Assembly: GCF_041080675.1 (NCBI RefSeq)
Contig: NZ_CP163520.1
Span: 8,523,501 to 8,587,500 of the forward strand
Direction of reading: 5' to 3'
Length of the DNA stretch: 64,000 nt
Source: Streptomyces sp. cg36
GTDB taxonomy: Bacteria; Actinomycetota; Actinomycetes; Streptomycetales; Streptomycetaceae
Positions 28,282 through 39,272 of the stretch are shown here, in pieces. The notes beneath the pieces were generated by a model. It made no database searches. It was not told where the DNA came from and worked only from the letters and a program-made list of their open reading frames with translations. The position numbers and the translations under genes were made by a program. The stretch's first letter is position 1, and every line of letters begins with the position of its first letter.

Positions 28282-29196
28282 TCACAGCTCGGTCCACGGC
28301 CGCGAACCCCCGCCCGTCAGAGGCACCCAGACCTCACCCGTGGGCCCCCGCTCTTCGAGATCGTCCAGGACTGCGGCGCCCATCGGCACCTGCCTGGCCA
28401 GCGTGCCCACGAAGGGGTGCTGGGCGACCATGGCCTGCAGGTCGCTGATCCGGTGGTCCAGGACGTACCGGGAGGCGCCGGTCAGGACGAACAACAGTCT
28501 TGGGAAGACGGGGTACCAGCGTAGCCAGACCGCTCCGGGAGCGGTCGGCTGCCGTGAGCGGGGCCGGCCGACGGGCTGCGGCTCGTAGGCCCACAGCCGC
28601 GCGTAGTCGATCAGCTTGGAGGCGAGCCGCTCGCTGCCCATGGTCGCCCGGTCGACCTCGACGAATGCCCGCAGCTTGGTGCGCTCATCTCCCTCGACGA
28701 GGGTGTAGTGCATGACCGCGTCCGCGATGACCCGCTCGCCGTCGCTGAGGGGGTGGGCGACTTCCGGTGTCCAGTCCAGGTGGCCGTGCTCGTCGCCCCG
28801 CTGGCGTGCGTCGGTGACGAACGCGAGGTGCGTGCGGACCACGGTCAGGGTGTGGGGTGTTTTGAGGGAGGCCGCTGTGGTGGAGCTGACCGGGTATGGG
28901 GGACGGCCGCGCAGGGCGGGGAAGTCGCGGGTCAGCCGGGCGCCTTCGCTCGTCAGGTACCAGGCGCGGGACCGGTTGGACTGCGGCAGCACGGTGTAGT
29001 CCACCAGGCCGTCGCGGCGCAGCTTGTTCAGTGGTGCGGAGACGGTCTGGCGTGCTGCGCGGGGCCGCAGCAGTTCGTGGAGCTGGCGGGTGGTGGCGAT
29101 GCGGTGCTGGCCGAGCGCGGCCAGGAGCTGATGCGGCAGCGGTTCGACCGGGCTGGGCGTGTGGGCGCAGGGCCTGGTCTCGGAGGCGGTGGTCAC
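28282..29196 (-). CDS. Replication-relaxation family protein
   Basis: 304 residues from GTG 29196, which overlaps the TraG-like stop by 4 bp; the same frame is open for another 2 kb upstream but only as a shadow of TraG. The N-terminal winged helix (LLAALGQHRIATTRQLHELLRPRAARQTVSAPLNKLRRDGLVDY) and the following LTSEGARL and FVEVDRATMGSERLASKLIDYARLW match the replication-relaxation (PF13814) family, often next to TraG-type genes in actinobacterial elements. The last motif has a nuclease-like ExD look. The role is unproven; DNA processing for transfer or replication is likely. Confidence 0.8.
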   Translation of the reverse strand: MTTASETRPCAHTPSPVEPLPHQLLAALGQHRIATTRQLHELLRPRAARQTVSAPLNKLRRDGLVDYTVLPQSNRSRAWYLTSEGARLTRDFPALRGRPPYPVSSTTAASLKTPHTLTVVRTHLAFVTDARQRGDEHGHLDWTPEVAHPLSDGERVIADAVMHYTLVEGDERTKLRAFVEVDRATMGSERLASKLIDYARLWAYEPQPVGRPRSRQPTAPGAVWLRWYPVFPRLLFVLTGASRYVLDHRISDLQAMVAQHPFVGTLARQVPMGAAVLDDLEERGPTGEVWVPLTGGGSRPWTEL

Positions 29197-31811
29197 TTGT
29201 AGTCCTTCTTGTGCAGATGGACGGCTGACGTGGTGGAGCAGTGCTGGGTAAGGAAGTTGCTGACGCGGGTGAGCTGGTCGTCCGCCCGGTCGGTGAGCTG
29301 GCCCAGCGGGGCGGCGCCTGCCGTGGCTCGGGCGGCGTGTTCCAGTGCCGCGGCCAGGCCCGGGCGGGCGTAGTCGGCGAACACCTCGTCGAGGTGGGGG
29401 CCGGTGATGCGGACGGGACCGATACGGCGGCCGTCCACGGTTAGCGACATGTAGTGCTCGAAGCGGTCCAGGGCGGCCACGACGTCCGGGCCGGGGCGGT
29501 CGCCCCACTCCGCGGTGATCGGGGCGATGGCGGACTGCGAGCCCGCGGTCGACGCCAAGGTGGACGCGTTCTGCACCAGGGAGAGCCGCACCGGGATGGG
29601 AAGGCGGGCCAGCAGCTGGGTCATGCCGTGGACGTGGACCTTGTATTTGCGGAAGTCCTCGAACATGCTCGCGATGGTCTCGGGGGCTGCGCCGGTCAGG
29701 GTGATCAATTCGTCGAAGTACGGGCGGAACGGCACCCGTTGGTCTTCGGGGGTGTCGCGGCGTGAGCGGACGGCCCGCAGCAGGTCCCGGGCCAGCAGCG
29801 CGGTGATCAGCCGGTCGGTGGGCCCGTTCCCGCCCGGGCACACCCACACGATCATCCGTTGGTCCATCGCGGCCCGGATGTTGTAGGCGCCGGCGGGCTG
29901 GCCGAGGAACGCCCGGGTGACGGGGTTGGCAGCGAGGCGGGCGACCGGATTGAGGACGACGGCGAACGCGTCGGTGGGCAGCGTCGGGAACACGGTCCGC
30001 CACCACGAGCGGGTCTGCTCGTCCAGGCGTGACTCGACCGCGGTGAGCGCCGTCGTACGAAAGACCGGGTCGGTCAGCAAAGGCCGCAGGTGAAAGACCG
30101 TGGTCTGGTCGTGCGGCCGCCCGGCCTGGCAGGCGGCCTCGTTGACGGCCACCAGCACCGCAAGCGCCGCGGTGAGGATGGTCAGCGCGCGCGGAGCGGT
30201 GGCGTCGTCCCAGCCCAGCACGGACGCATACGCGTCGGCGGTTGCCTCGACGACCTCGTGCGCAGCCTGGCCCTGGTGCATGCCGATCGGATTCCAGCAG
30301 CTGACCTGCGGAGCCGGGCCGTGGGCGTTGAGATCGATCAGCGCGATCCGTTGCATCAGGTCGGCGTGGGCGAGGAAGGGCACGGCGCGCGGCCAGGAGT
30401 CGCGGTGCGGGTCGACGAACATGAGTCCGCCGCCGGCATGTGCCCAGCCGATCGCCTGGGCGAGGGCGCGCTCGGTCTTGCCGCCGCCCGCCTTGCCCAC
30501 CCCGACTTCGAACAGCGTCTCCTTGGCGTAGGTGGCGACCAGCCGGCGGCGGCCGTCCGGGCTGCGGTAGATCCCCTGCAGCAACAGCTCGGGATTCCCG
30601 TGCGTGAACGTCGGCAGGTCGCCGCAGAGCAGGGGCAGACGGCAGTGCGCCGTGGGCGGCTTGAGCAGGCCGGCCAGCTCCTCTAGGCGGGCCCAGTTCG
30701 GACGGGGTGGCTGGCATTGCCCCAGAGCCCAGCGGCGTTCGAAGCCGCGGCGGCTGGGCCAGCGGTCCGCCCCGATCCGCCAGGGGCCCACCCGCCAGCC
30801 TCGCATCGCCCAGCGCGAGCCGCCGCCGAACACGTCCAGGGCGGCCTGGAGTTGCGCGAGCCTGGCCTGGGCGCGGCCCTCGGTGTTCGAGGCGCACATC
30901 ACCAGCAGCTGCACCCGCACCAGGTGGTCGTCCTCGGCGAGTTTGCCCAGTGCCTCCTGCGGGTCCACCCGACGTGGGACGGGCGGCATGACCAGCCGGC
31001 GTCCGCCTCCGCCCTTGCCGGTTGCCAGTTGCTGCAGCTGCCAGGTGAGCGAGTCCTCGATGCCGAGGGAGTCCTGCCGTACCCACCGGGCGGCGCGCTG
31101 GGCCTCTTGCCGCTCCGCCCGACGTGCGTTGCTCATCAGCTGCAGACGGCGCGCCCGCAGTGCCCACTTGGGGGCGCGCTGGATGTCGAGCCGGAGCTCG
31201 GCGAGATCCCCCAGCTCGGCCCGCAGATCCGAGACGGCGTCGACCAGCGGCTGCAACGGGTCCGGGTCCAGCGGGACCTCACGCAGGGGAGCGGTCGGTC
31301 TGCCGCGCAGGAGGAACTCCGCCCGCACCACGTGGGTCCGGGGCTTGTCGGTGAGGGGACGAGCCCGGTTCACGGTGACGGCCGGACCGAACGGAGTGAT
31401 CGACAGCAGGCGCTCGCCGCCTGCCGGGCCTTCGATGCGGTAGCGCAGCGGGCTGGAGCCGTCAGCACGCAGCCGGACCTGCACCGCCTTGGACCGGCGC
31501 GGCGCCCACCACGGCATGCTCGTCGAGGCCCGGGCAAGCTGAACACCCCGCCGGAAGATCTCCTCCAGACCGGGGTCGAAGTGCCGCGACGGCACGAGCT
31601 CCAGTGCCATGCGTTCGGCCGAGGCCTTCCGTGCCAGGCGGCGCAGCACCGCCTCGCCCGCGGCCCAGACCGCGACGGCGGCCAGAGCCACCGCCCACCA
31701 GTAGGTGATCACCCAGCCGACGGCGTGAACGATGCCGAGCGCGAGACCGAGCAACTGCCCGGATGCCGAGGCGGAGCTCTGCCCGGTCAGGGACGGGGCT
31801 GCGGAGTCCAC
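29193..31811 (-). CDS. VirD4/TraG-type coupling ATPase of the conjugation system
   Basis: 872 residues. There are N-terminal hydrophobic spans (LLGLALGIVHAVGWVITYWWAVALAAVAVW). The Walker A, VGVGKAGGGKTERALAQA, lies near residue 434, and GLMFVDPHRDSW follows in the usual DxH position. A later acidic motif, YFDELITL (about residue 700), fits Walker B. C-terminal sequences include NASTLASTAGSQSAI. These features place it with HerA/TraG DNA-pumping ATPases that connect DNA to a type IV secretion channel. It is translationally coupled to the replication-relaxation gene. Confidence 0.85.
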   Translation of the reverse strand: MDSAAPSLTGQSSASASGQLLGLALGIVHAVGWVITYWWAVALAAVAVWAAGEAVLRRLARKASAERMALELVPSRHFDPGLEEIFRRGVQLARASTSMPWWAPRRSKAVQVRLRADGSSPLRYRIEGPAGGERLLSITPFGPAVTVNRARPLTDKPRTHVVRAEFLLRGRPTAPLREVPLDPDPLQPLVDAVSDLRAELGDLAELRLDIQRAPKWALRARRLQLMSNARRAERQEAQRAARWVRQDSLGIEDSLTWQLQQLATGKGGGGRRLVMPPVPRRVDPQEALGKLAEDDHLVRVQLLVMCASNTEGRAQARLAQLQAALDVFGGGSRWAMRGWRVGPWRIGADRWPSRRGFERRWALGQCQPPRPNWARLEELAGLLKPPTAHCRLPLLCGDLPTFTHGNPELLLQGIYRSPDGRRRLVATYAKETLFEVGVGKAGGGKTERALAQAIGWAHAGGGLMFVDPHRDSWPRAVPFLAHADLMQRIALIDLNAHGPAPQVSCWNPIGMHQGQAAHEVVEATADAYASVLGWDDATAPRALTILTAALAVLVAVNEAACQAGRPHDQTTVFHLRPLLTDPVFRTTALTAVESRLDEQTRSWWRTVFPTLPTDAFAVVLNPVARLAANPVTRAFLGQPAGAYNIRAAMDQRMIVWVCPGGNGPTDRLITALLARDLLRAVRSRRDTPEDQRVPFRPYFDELITLTGAAPETIASMFEDFRKYKVHVHGMTQLLARLPIPVRLSLVQNASTLASTAGSQSAIAPITAEWGDRPGPDVVAALDRFEHYMSLTVDGRRIGPVRITGPHLDEVFADYARPGLAAALEHAARATAGAAPLGQLTDRADDQLTRVSNFLTQHCSTTSAVHLHKKDYK

Positions 31812-32425
31812 GTGGACGCCTCCTTCGGTGTGGTGCTACGGGTGAAGTACCAGTCGGTGATGCGGCCGTCGCTGAAAGTGCCGCCGCGGTCGATGCCGGC
31901 CCACACCAGGTGCACCACCGCCGTGTCCGGGCTGCCACCGCGACGGGCGATCACCGCCTGGATCCGGAATCGGGAGACGGCGAACGCTGGCGCGAGGCCC
32001 TTGGAAGCGGGGAAAAGCGCGGGCCAGTGCGCGCGGCCGATCCCGGTGGCGTCGGCGCGCAGGAGGCCGCGTCCTGCAGTCAGCAGTTCGCGCGCGTCGC
32101 CGTCGGGAAGATCGGAGGGCCACGCCACCTCCAACGCCCGCTGGACGGCCGTGTCGTCGGCCGCGCCTTCGCCGCGCGGCGGCAGCGCGGACGCATCGGC
32201 CGCTCTGGGCGGGGAAGGCGTCGAAGCCGGCGCACCGCGGGCCGACGCGTCAGCGGCCGCAGAAGAGACATGAGGTGCCGGATCTGTCGTGGCGCGAGCA
32301 GCCGGGGACACCGTCGGCGCCTGTGGCTGCCGACGTTGAGGAAGGCCGAGGAGGGCGACGCCGACGACGGCGAGCAGGACGGTGCCCAGCACCAGCAGAC
32401 GCGGGGAGCGCGGTGGGGTGATCAC
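31787..32425 (-). CDS. Membrane-anchored conjugation accessory protein
   Basis: 212 residues: one N-terminal membrane helix ([19 protein letters not shown]), an Ala/Pro/Ser-rich linker (to about residue 85) and an extracytoplasmic domain ending in [23 protein letters not shown]. No named domain recognised. It overlaps the coupling ATPase gene by 25 bases and the peptidase gene by 4 bases, so it belongs to the transfer operon. Confidence 0.65.
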   Translation of the reverse strand: MITPPRSPRLLVLGTVLLAVVGVALLGLPQRRQPQAPTVSPAARATTDPAPHVSSAAADASARGAPASTPSPPRAADASALPPRGEGAADDTAVQRALEVAWPSDLPDGDARELLTAGRGLLRADATGIGRAHWPALFPASKGLAPAFAVSRFRIQAVIARRGGSPDTAVVHLVWAGIDRGGTFSDGRITDWYFTRSTTPKEASTWTPQPRP

Positions 32426-33573
32426 AGCAGCCGGGCTCCTCCCGCATAACCGGACATGGCGGTGACGGCATCGAGTCGCACCAGGGTCCCCGGGCGGGGC
32501 GCGTTGACCATCTGCCCTGCGCCCACGTAGATCCCGACGTGGTAAACCGTCGCGTCGTGGCCGGGGGCGTAGGCGTAGAAGACGAGGTCCCCGGGTTTGA
32601 GCGCGCCGGCGCCGAGGCTGGCCGGGATCCGTTTGCCGGTCCCGGCCTGTTCGGCAGCGGTGCGTGGCAGTTGGATTCCGGCCTTGGCGTACGCGTACAC
32701 GGTCAGCCCGGAGCAGTCGAAGCCCTTGATACCGGTGCCGCTTTTGCCGCTAGGGGTGCAGCAGATCCCGTAGGTGGGGCCACTGGCATCGCCGCCGCCC
32801 CAGGAGTACGCCACCCCCTTCTGGGCGAGTGCGGCCTCGATGACGGTGAGGACCGTGCCGGTCAGGCGCTTGGTGTCCGGGCCCGTGGCGGCCGCCGTGT
32901 ACTGATCGATCCAGCCCAGCACCTCGCTCACATACGCGCTCGAGTGGTTGTACTGCCAGATCGCCGCTTCCAGCTGTGACCGCTGCGTGAGATCGCGGCC
33001 GTTCCCGCAGAGGTAGAGCGCGGCGCCGAGGGCGGCGTCGTCCGCGTTGTGCGGATCCGCTGTCCCGTCGCCGCCTGCGTCTTTGCCGGTTGTCTCCCAG
33101 GTGGAGGGCAGGAACTGGAAGGGACCGACGGCGCGGTCGCCCTCTGTGGTGCCATCCCACTTGCCGCCATCGGTATCGGGAACAGGGGTGATGTTGCCGC
33201 CCTGGCCGGAGCCGTTCAGGATTACCCCGTAAATCTTCGGGCGGATGTCGCCGTTGTCCGCGACGGTCCTGCCGATGGCGTGGTTGGACTCGATCTTGGC
33301 GATCCCGGCGAGGACGGGCCAGCGCATGCCCCGGCATCTCGGCGCGTCCTTCCCGACCTGCTGGACAGCCGTCTTGTAGGCGGTCAGCATCCGGGGAGGG
33401 ATTTCGGCGGCACTGCCCCCTTCGGTGATCCCGCTGCCGTCCTGCGCAGCCGTCCTCAGCGCGAGGTAGGCGCTGAGCGCGTGTCCCGTCGGCACGGCAC
33501 AGCACACTGCGGCGAACATCAGCAACGCCACCAGGCATCCCCACCGCCCCATGTGGCGTCCAGCACGTGTCAC
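32422..33573 (-). CDS. Bifunctional lytic transglycosylase / NlpC-P60 peptidase (VirB1-like)
   Basis: 383 residues with an N-terminal hydrophobic export segment ([28 protein letters not shown]). Residues ~85-230 are a lytic transglycosylase-like domain ([47 protein letters not shown]). The C-terminal domain is NlpC/P60 with the catalytic cysteine in [16 protein letters not shown] (near 285) and the histidine in VYHVGIYVG (near 343). Such two-domain muramidase/endopeptidases open the wall for type IV secretion in Gram-positives. Confidence 0.9.
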   Translation of the reverse strand: MTRAGRHMGRWGCLVALLMFAAVCCAVPTGHALSAYLALRTAAQDGSGITEGGSAAEIPPRMLTAYKTAVQQVGKDAPRCRGMRWPVLAGIAKIESNHAIGRTVADNGDIRPKIYGVILNGSGQGGNITPVPDTDGGKWDGTTEGDRAVGPFQFLPSTWETTGKDAGGDGTADPHNADDAALGAALYLCGNGRDLTQRSQLEAAIWQYNHSSAYVSEVLGWIDQYTAAATGPDTKRLTGTVLTVIEAALAQKGVAYSWGGGDASGPTYGICCTPSGKSGTGIKGFDCSGLTVYAYAKAGIQLPRTAAEQAGTGKRIPASLGAGALKPGDLVFYAYAPGHDATVYHVGIYVGAGQMVNAPRPGTLVRLDAVTAMSGYAGGARLL

Positions 33574-36269
33574 TCCTGCTCACCGCCCTCGCTCCGCCGG
33601 CGGGCCTGTTGCCGTCGCAGGCGTTCGGCTTCGGGTGCGGTCCTGCGCATCAGCTCCTGCATCCGGGCCCGCGCCTCCTGGCGCGCCTGGCTGCGGGCGT
33701 TCCCGCCGCCGGGAAGTACGGCCTGGTGGAGATCGGGGCGAGAGCGGGGCCCAGGACTGTCCGGGCGTGACAGCTGTGCCGGGGACGCTGTTGCCGAAGG
33801 GGCACCCGGTGCCTGGGCGGTCCGTCCGGTGGGGGCGGGCCGCGGCGGGGTTGCCGGGCGGGAGGTGACGGTCGATGGGCCGGCGGTGGGCAGGCGGCGG
33901 CTGGTGAACGGGCCGGGGCCGCCGCGGTCGTCGGTGTTCTCCCGCACGATATGGGAGGCGTGCCGTGCGCTGTCGTGCCAGGCGCGGCCGTCCTCGCGCA
34001 CGGTGTTGCCCCACACCCGCACCTGCTGGCGGGCGTCGTGGGTGTAGCGCGAGGCGGCGGTGCCGCCCGCGCGGGTGCGGCGGGCGTTGGCCGGCAGCCC
34101 GACGGTCGCCCCGTACGCGGTCCGCCCGCCGCGGTGCAGGATGCGGTAGCCGCGGTAACGGATGAGGCGGTTGTGGGCGCGGGTGGAGAGCAGGGTGCGG
34201 TCGGTGTGCTGGTCGTGCAGCACCTTGCCGGTGTCGCGATCGAGGATCTGGCCGTCGGCGTCACGGTAGCGGTCCGGTGGCCCGCCGGGCCGACGCGGAC
34301 CGGTGCCGCCCGAACCACCGCTCCCGCCCCCCGATGATCCGCCGCCCGTGTCCCCCTCGGCGGTGGGTTTGCGCCACTGGGCCAGCTGGTCCTTGTCGGG
34401 CCGTCGTCCGATCAGCAGCCAGTGCCCGCCCCTGATCCCGAGCCGCGTGCCCAGCCCGCCGATGGCTGCAGCCGCGGTGAGGGGGGCGAGTCCGCGTCCG
34501 GCCTCGGCACTGGCATCGGCCAGCAGGGCGCCGGTGTCCACGGGCATCCCGGTGCCGTCGGCCAGGGAGCTGAGGGCGCCCAGCAGACGCTGGCGGGTGC
34601 CGAGCATCGCGTACCGGCCGCCAGTGCCGGTGAACGCGCGCAGTCCACCGTAACCGCCCAGGGCTGCCGGGGAGTTCATGGCGAGCGCGGCGCCGAGTTC
34701 GGAGGTGTCACCGGGCAGGTGGGTGCCGCCGATCTTGGCGTAGCGCATCCTCATCGCCATCCGGCGCCCGAAGGAGGAGACGGACGCGAGCAGGCGGCGA
34801 TGCCCGGCCGCACCGGCGATGGCCAGGACGTCGATGAGCAGGATCCGCTCCACCATCAGGTCCGGGCCATGGGTGACGGTGGCATCGACGGCGATCCCGA
34901 AGAACGGAATGAACGCGCAGATGCCAACAACGGCCAAGACCGCGATGCCCCACAGCGAGAGCCACTTCCAGACGCTCTGCCGCGGGGGCCCCGGCAGCAT
35001 GGCGGCAACGAAGGTGACGCCGCCGACGGCTGCTGCGGCCGCGCAGATGCCCTGAGTGCCCAGCAGCACGACCGCACTGGAGAGCAGCATGCCGCAGACG
35101 AACAGTGCGGCAATCAGCAGCAGTCCGGCGCCGCCCACCCGCCACCAGGTGGGCTTTTCCGCGTAAGCCGCGCAGGCCTTGCCGACCGGCCCGGCCTTCT
35201 TCAGATCGGCGAGGAACGCCGCGAATTGCTGGTCGTCTTCGCCCAGGACCGGGCGCGGTGAATCCAGCAGGTCACCCGCTGCAGTGAGGGACGGCAAGGC
35301 ATCGGCGCTGGGGGCAGCCCCGCCTTGTCCGGCCAGGCAGTACTGCTTGGCCGGACCTTTAATCAGGCTGCACGGCCCGCCCGGCACATCGTCCCTGGGC
35401 TTGTAGCCGCCGCTGACCCATTTCAGATGCACCGCGTACGCGGCACGGTCGGACGCCTTGCCGGGGTCGAGGATGCGCCCGTACTGCAGCAGCATGTACG
35501 GCTTGACGATCAACGCGTTGGTGAGCGAGTCCTGCAGCGGGCGGGCTACCGCCGCGGCTGCGGTGGGCTGGTGGCCCGGCTGGGCGAGGCAGGTTTGTTC
35601 GGCGTTGCCGGTCATGGCATCGCAGGGGCCGCGGCTGGCGAGTTTGCCGCCCCAGTCGTAGGCGGCCATGCTCTGCTGCGCCACTTCCGCGCCGACCTGC
35701 TGGGCCTGCCCAAGCGGCCCGGACTGGGCGAGCAGGGTGTCCGGGCGGATGAGCGCGGAGGCAGCGATCGCCCCGATCAGCAGAGTGAGGAAGATTTCCC
35801 CCAAGCCCCGGCCGACCCGGCCGCGCACCAGCATGAAGGCGGCGAACACAAATGCCCACGCCAGCAGCAGCCCCTTCAGCCCAAGGGTGTCGACCACGAC
35901 GGTGGTGTAGGTGTCTGCCGTCTTCTGCGCGGGGCGGGTCAAGATCGTGAGCAGCGGGAACTTGAACGCGACCTCGACGGCCCATCCGGCCAGGCCGACC
36001 AGAAGCCGGATGAGGGTGAACAGCCCGGACAGGGCGAAGGCGAGGGCCTGGCTCTTGAACGCGACGATGGAGCCGCCGGAGGCGTTCAGCTCGTACCCGG
36101 CGATGGGCACGCCCTCGGAAGAGGCGATGTTCAGCGGGCCCAGCAGGTCGCCGGTCTCGCCGTTGCTGCCTGCGGCGTAGACGACTTGGCTGTTCACCAG
36201 AATAAACACGCCGGTGAGCACGACGACGAAACCGGCAGAACGCAGAGCCGCGCGATCGGGACGGAACAC
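33570..36269 (-). CDS. VirB6/TrbL-like polytopic membrane channel protein
   Basis: 899 residues. The GTG start at 36269 ([20 protein letters not shown]) lies one base after the upstream stop; the open frame continues upstream only as a shadow. Several spans are visible (14-30, about 75-105, 135-155, 160-180, 395-420, 430-455, 465-485, 495-520). The long soluble C-terminus (about 650-899) is rich in Gly, Arg and Pro with [12 protein letters not shown]. The layout fits the VirB6-like channel component of actinobacterial conjugation systems. It overlaps the peptidase gene by 4 bp. Confidence 0.75.
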   Translation of the reverse strand: MFRPDRAALRSAGFVVVLTGVFILVNSQVVYAAGSNGETGDLLGPLNIASSEGVPIAGYELNASGGSIVAFKSQALAFALSGLFTLIRLLVGLAGWAVEVAFKFPLLTILTRPAQKTADTYTTVVVDTLGLKGLLLAWAFVFAAFMLVRGRVGRGLGEIFLTLLIGAIAASALIRPDTLLAQSGPLGQAQQVGAEVAQQSMAAYDWGGKLASRGPCDAMTGNAEQTCLAQPGHQPTAAAAVARPLQDSLTNALIVKPYMLLQYGRILDPGKASDRAAYAVHLKWVSGGYKPRDDVPGGPCSLIKGPAKQYCLAGQGGAAPSADALPSLTAAGDLLDSPRPVLGEDDQQFAAFLADLKKAGPVGKACAAYAEKPTWWRVGGAGLLLIAALFVCGMLLSSAVVLLGTQGICAAAAAVGGVTFVAAMLPGPPRQSVWKWLSLWGIAVLAVVGICAFIPFFGIAVDATVTHGPDLMVERILLIDVLAIAGAAGHRRLLASVSSFGRRMAMRMRYAKIGGTHLPGDTSELGAALAMNSPAALGGYGGLRAFTGTGGRYAMLGTRQRLLGALSSLADGTGMPVDTGALLADASAEAGRGLAPLTAAAAIGGLGTRLGIRGGHWLLIGRRPDKDQLAQWRKPTAEGDTGGGSSGGGSGGSGGTGPRRPGGPPDRYRDADGQILDRDTGKVLHDQHTDRTLLSTRAHNRLIRYRGYRILHRGGRTAYGATVGLPANARRTRAGGTAASRYTHDARQQVRVWGNTVREDGRAWHDSARHASHIVRENTDDRGGPGPFTSRRLPTAGPSTVTSRPATPPRPAPTGRTAQAPGAPSATASPAQLSRPDSPGPRSRPDLHQAVLPGGGNARSQARQEARARMQELMRRTAPEAERLRRQQARRRSEGGEQE

Positions 36270-36270
36270 G

Positions 36271-36600
36271 TCAGCCCCGCCTCTGCCCGACAGCGCCGCG
36301 CAGTCGCCACACCACGAGAGCACCCACCCCCGCACCGGCCGGCAGCAGCCTCCAGATCCCGCCGGCAGCGTCATGCCGGCCGGAAGCGGAGCTCGCGGCG
36401 CCGCGCTCGCAGGACACCCTGGCCGGGCCCGCGATCTGCGTGCAGGGGTGCGCAGTCTCAGCGGCAAAGGCCCATCCGGTGTGCGGCCACCCCGCGTCCG
36501 GCACGCCCGACCCCAGGGCGACCACGACCACCACGACGATCACGGTCAGGACGCTCGCGGTGGCCGCGCGCCGTGAGCAGGCGCAGGAAGAAGTAGTCAT
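36271..36600 (-). CDS. Small membrane protein of the conjugation operon
   Basis: 109 residues from ATG 36600, sharing a base with the VirB4 stop (TGATG). A first hydrophobic segment (ATASVLTVIVVVVVVALGSGV) is followed by an extracytoplasmic loop with two cysteines (PCTQI, VSCERG), a second span (LLPAGAGVGALVVW) and a short basic tail. Function unknown; coupling to VirB4 and VirB6-like genes suggests a channel part. Confidence 0.65.
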   Translation of the reverse strand: MTTSSCACSRRAATASVLTVIVVVVVVALGSGVPDAGWPHTGWAFAAETAHPCTQIAGPARVSCERGAASSASGRHDAAGGIWRLLPAGAGVGALVVWRLRGAVGQRRG

Positions 36601-39272
36601 CAGACGGGTTCCCCCTGACGGGCGTGCGGCTCCGGCACGGAGGGAGGGGCAGCGTCCGTGCGGCGTCCTGGTGTGGTGGTGATGCAGGCGGCGATGCGCG
36701 GGATGCGGGGGATGGACACCTTGATGCGGCCGGTGTTCTGCCGCGGGCACGTCAGCAGGAACTCGCCCTCCCGGCCCTTCTGGCCGACGGGGGACAGGCC
36801 GGTGGTCACCAGCCGCAGCAGTTCGCCGTCGGCCGGATCGAGGCCGACGAACTCCAGGCCCCGGCGCGCCCGTTCGCGATCGGCAGTGCGGGCCAGAGCC
36901 CGGTAGGCCATCAGGCTCCGGTCGGGTCCGAGCTCGAGGGCGTCGTGGGAGGCGCCGAGCAGGCCCGCGCCGTGCTTGCGGCCGTCGTGGAGGATCTCGT
37001 GGACCAGGGCTGTGCCCTCGGCGGAGGAGGTCAGCCAGTACAGCTCGTCCAGCACTACCGCGGTGAACCGGTCAGGATCCGCGAAGGCGGTCTGGCGGGC
37101 CAGCGCGGCGATCACGTAGAGCACCGCGCGCCCGATCAGTGCCTCCAGCGGCTGCTGATGCAGCACCTCCGGCTTGTCGAACGCCGCTTTCGGCGGCAGC
37201 GTCAGCCCGGCCGTGGTGATCACGATCATGTCGGTGGTGCTGGACGCGTCCAGCCGTACGGGAGGCAGCGCCGGGTCGAAGACCATCCGCGCGAGCGGGT
37301 TGGTGGCGACGACGCGGATCAGCCCGGCGAGCGTGGCGGCCGCGTCCTGCCGCCTGCCCGACCCCGTGGCGGCCATCTCTTCCAGGACCTCCACCACCTG
37401 CCGCATGGACGGGGTGTCGCGGGCAGCGGCCTGCTCGACCGCGTGGTGGAGGACTTCGCCGCTGGTGCTCATGGGGCCGATGCCGAGCTGGAGGGTGAGG
37501 TAGGACAGGGCGTAGTGGCGGCCCTCGGGGCCGCCGAAGATCCGCAGCGGGTCGATGGAGACTTCGGCACGCGCGGCGTCGATGATCTGGGCACGGCCGC
37601 CGGTGGCGGTGCGCGCGAAGTCGGCCCACTCACGTACCGGGGTGCGGTCGATACAGATCGCGCAGCCACCCCGCGCCCACACCGCCTCCGCGATCAGCTT
37701 CTGCAGCACACTCTTGCCCGCGCCGAGATCGCCGACGATGCCCATCGAGGCGGAGGCGTCGACCCTGGGCGCATCCGCCACATTGATCATGACGGGTCGG
37801 GTGGTGCCGCAGTCCAGGTCGATGCCCAGGAACACCCCGTTGGGATCACCGACCTCCGCAGCAGTGAAGGCCCCGCCCAGTGCCCAGTCCTCGGAGACCT
37901 GGTGCTGGGTGAACTCCCGGACAACACCAGGCCGTACGGTGCCGGGCAGGCCCAGCGTGAAGAGGACCTCCTGCAGGCCGGCGGCGCGCACGGCCCGGTA
38001 GTCGGCGCCGCCGAGCAAAGCGGCCAGGGCCCTCGCCCGGGCGTCGCACACGGCGGCGGTGGGCCCCCACACCGTCAGCACGGTGACCGACTGCACCTCC
38101 ACCTCGACCGAGGTGCGCGACAGACGAGTGTCGAGCTCGCCCAGGTCCCGGGCGGCCTCGGTCAAGGAGGCGGGCATACCGGTGGGGCGGGCGTCGTACT
38201 GGTCGGCTTGGTCGATCAGCTCGTTCTTCTTGCGCCGGACCTGATCGCGGGCCTTCTCCGCAGGTACCACGGTCAGGTCGACGGTGTAGTCGACCGGAAA
38301 GTCGAGCATCTCCAGCTGGGCAAAGAGGTCCGCAGCGTCCTGGCTGACGCGGGGCGGGCACTCGGCCAGCACCAACTGCGCCTGGTAGCCCACCCCTGTC
38401 TCGCACTCGACCTGCAGCCAGCGCCGCCCGAGCGGCGAGCCGGTGTTCACGCGCCACCAGGCCTTGCGGCCCGACCGCGTCAGACGGCCTGCGCTCTTGA
38501 GCTGGTCGACGTCATCGAGCTCGGGGTCGATGCCGCCTTCCTGCAGGCGGACCTGCCCGAGGTCGGCGTAGCTGGGGGAGCGCAGCACCCCGTCACGCAG
38601 CTGCCCGCCGTACAGCTCACTGGTCTCTGCCTCCGCCAGCAGCGGTTCGGCAAGGCCACGGTGGAGAGCGTGCTGGATCATCCACACGATCTCCGCCGGG
38701 CGGGCCGGGCGGAAGGCGATACCGCCGGCGAGCGCCACCTCGACCCGCGAGGCCTGCTCGCCGTACGCGCTCACATCGCGCCGGGTGACCGGCGCGGGGC
38801 GCATCCCCAGCACCGGAGCGACCTCCGCCCACGCCGCGCCGAGCGACGCCGACACCTGCAGGCCGCCTGTTTCGGTCTGCAGGGGTACGGCCAGCCACAG
38901 GGTGCGGCGGTGCAGCTCCTGTTCGTCGAGGAGATCCAGCGTGGCCTCAATGTTCTCCACCCACGGGTGCCGGTCTTCGCCCGGTACCGGCTCGGCCGGC
39001 TCGATGTCCTCGATCATGCGCAGTGCGATCTCGCCCGGGTCGACCTGGGCGCAGATGCCGTACAGACGCGGAGCCCCGGACAGCGAGCGCACCAAGTGTG
39101 TGATCTTTGCCAGTTGCTCGTCGCGGACGGCGGCGGGCACGTAAGTGCCCTGGACGGTTTCCTCACGCCGTCCCTGGGCGTCCGGGCCCGGGTGAAGGCG
39201 GTAGATCGCCCACACACTGCCCTGCGTCGACCACACCAGGTGCCCGGCGATGTGGCGGATCGGAACCCTCAC
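36600..39272 (-). CDS. VirB4-like conjugation ATPase
   Basis: 890 residues from GTG 39272, which overlaps the previous stop by 4 bp; a longer frame upstream is antisense/shadow sequence of the small membrane gene. The N-terminal domain begins VRVPIRHIAGHLVWSTQGSVWAIYR. The ATPase core holds Walker A MGIVGDLGAGKSVLQKLIA (about 505-525), followed by ICIDRTPVREW, Walker B AVVLDELYWL and LLGASHDALELG. VirB4 energises assembly of the channel and substrate transfer. Length and order of motifs are normal for the family. Confidence 0.9.
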   Translation of the reverse strand: MRVPIRHIAGHLVWSTQGSVWAIYRLHPGPDAQGRREETVQGTYVPAAVRDEQLAKITHLVRSLSGAPRLYGICAQVDPGEIALRMIEDIEPAEPVPGEDRHPWVENIEATLDLLDEQELHRRTLWLAVPLQTETGGLQVSASLGAAWAEVAPVLGMRPAPVTRRDVSAYGEQASRVEVALAGGIAFRPARPAEIVWMIQHALHRGLAEPLLAEAETSELYGGQLRDGVLRSPSYADLGQVRLQEGGIDPELDDVDQLKSAGRLTRSGRKAWWRVNTGSPLGRRWLQVECETGVGYQAQLVLAECPPRVSQDAADLFAQLEMLDFPVDYTVDLTVVPAEKARDQVRRKKNELIDQADQYDARPTGMPASLTEAARDLGELDTRLSRTSVEVEVQSVTVLTVWGPTAAVCDARARALAALLGGADYRAVRAAGLQEVLFTLGLPGTVRPGVVREFTQHQVSEDWALGGAFTAAEVGDPNGVFLGIDLDCGTTRPVMINVADAPRVDASASMGIVGDLGAGKSVLQKLIAEAVWARGGCAICIDRTPVREWADFARTATGGRAQIIDAARAEVSIDPLRIFGGPEGRHYALSYLTLQLGIGPMSTSGEVLHHAVEQAAARDTPSMRQVVEVLEEMAATGSGRRQDAAATLAGLIRVVATNPLARMVFDPALPPVRLDASSTTDMIVITTAGLTLPPKAAFDKPEVLHQQPLEALIGRAVLYVIAALARQTAFADPDRFTAVVLDELYWLTSSAEGTALVHEILHDGRKHGAGLLGASHDALELGPDRSLMAYRALARTADRERARRGLEFVGLDPADGELLRLVTTGLSPVGQKGREGEFLLTCPRQNTGRIKVSIPRIPRIAACITTTPGRRTDAAPPSVPEPHARQGEPV

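Noticed and set aside
29197..31167. Upstream extension of the replication-relaxation frame to 961 residues
   Set aside because: The extension is Arg/Gly/Pro-rich and runs out of frame over the TraG-like gene; the true start is the GTG overlapping the TraG stop.
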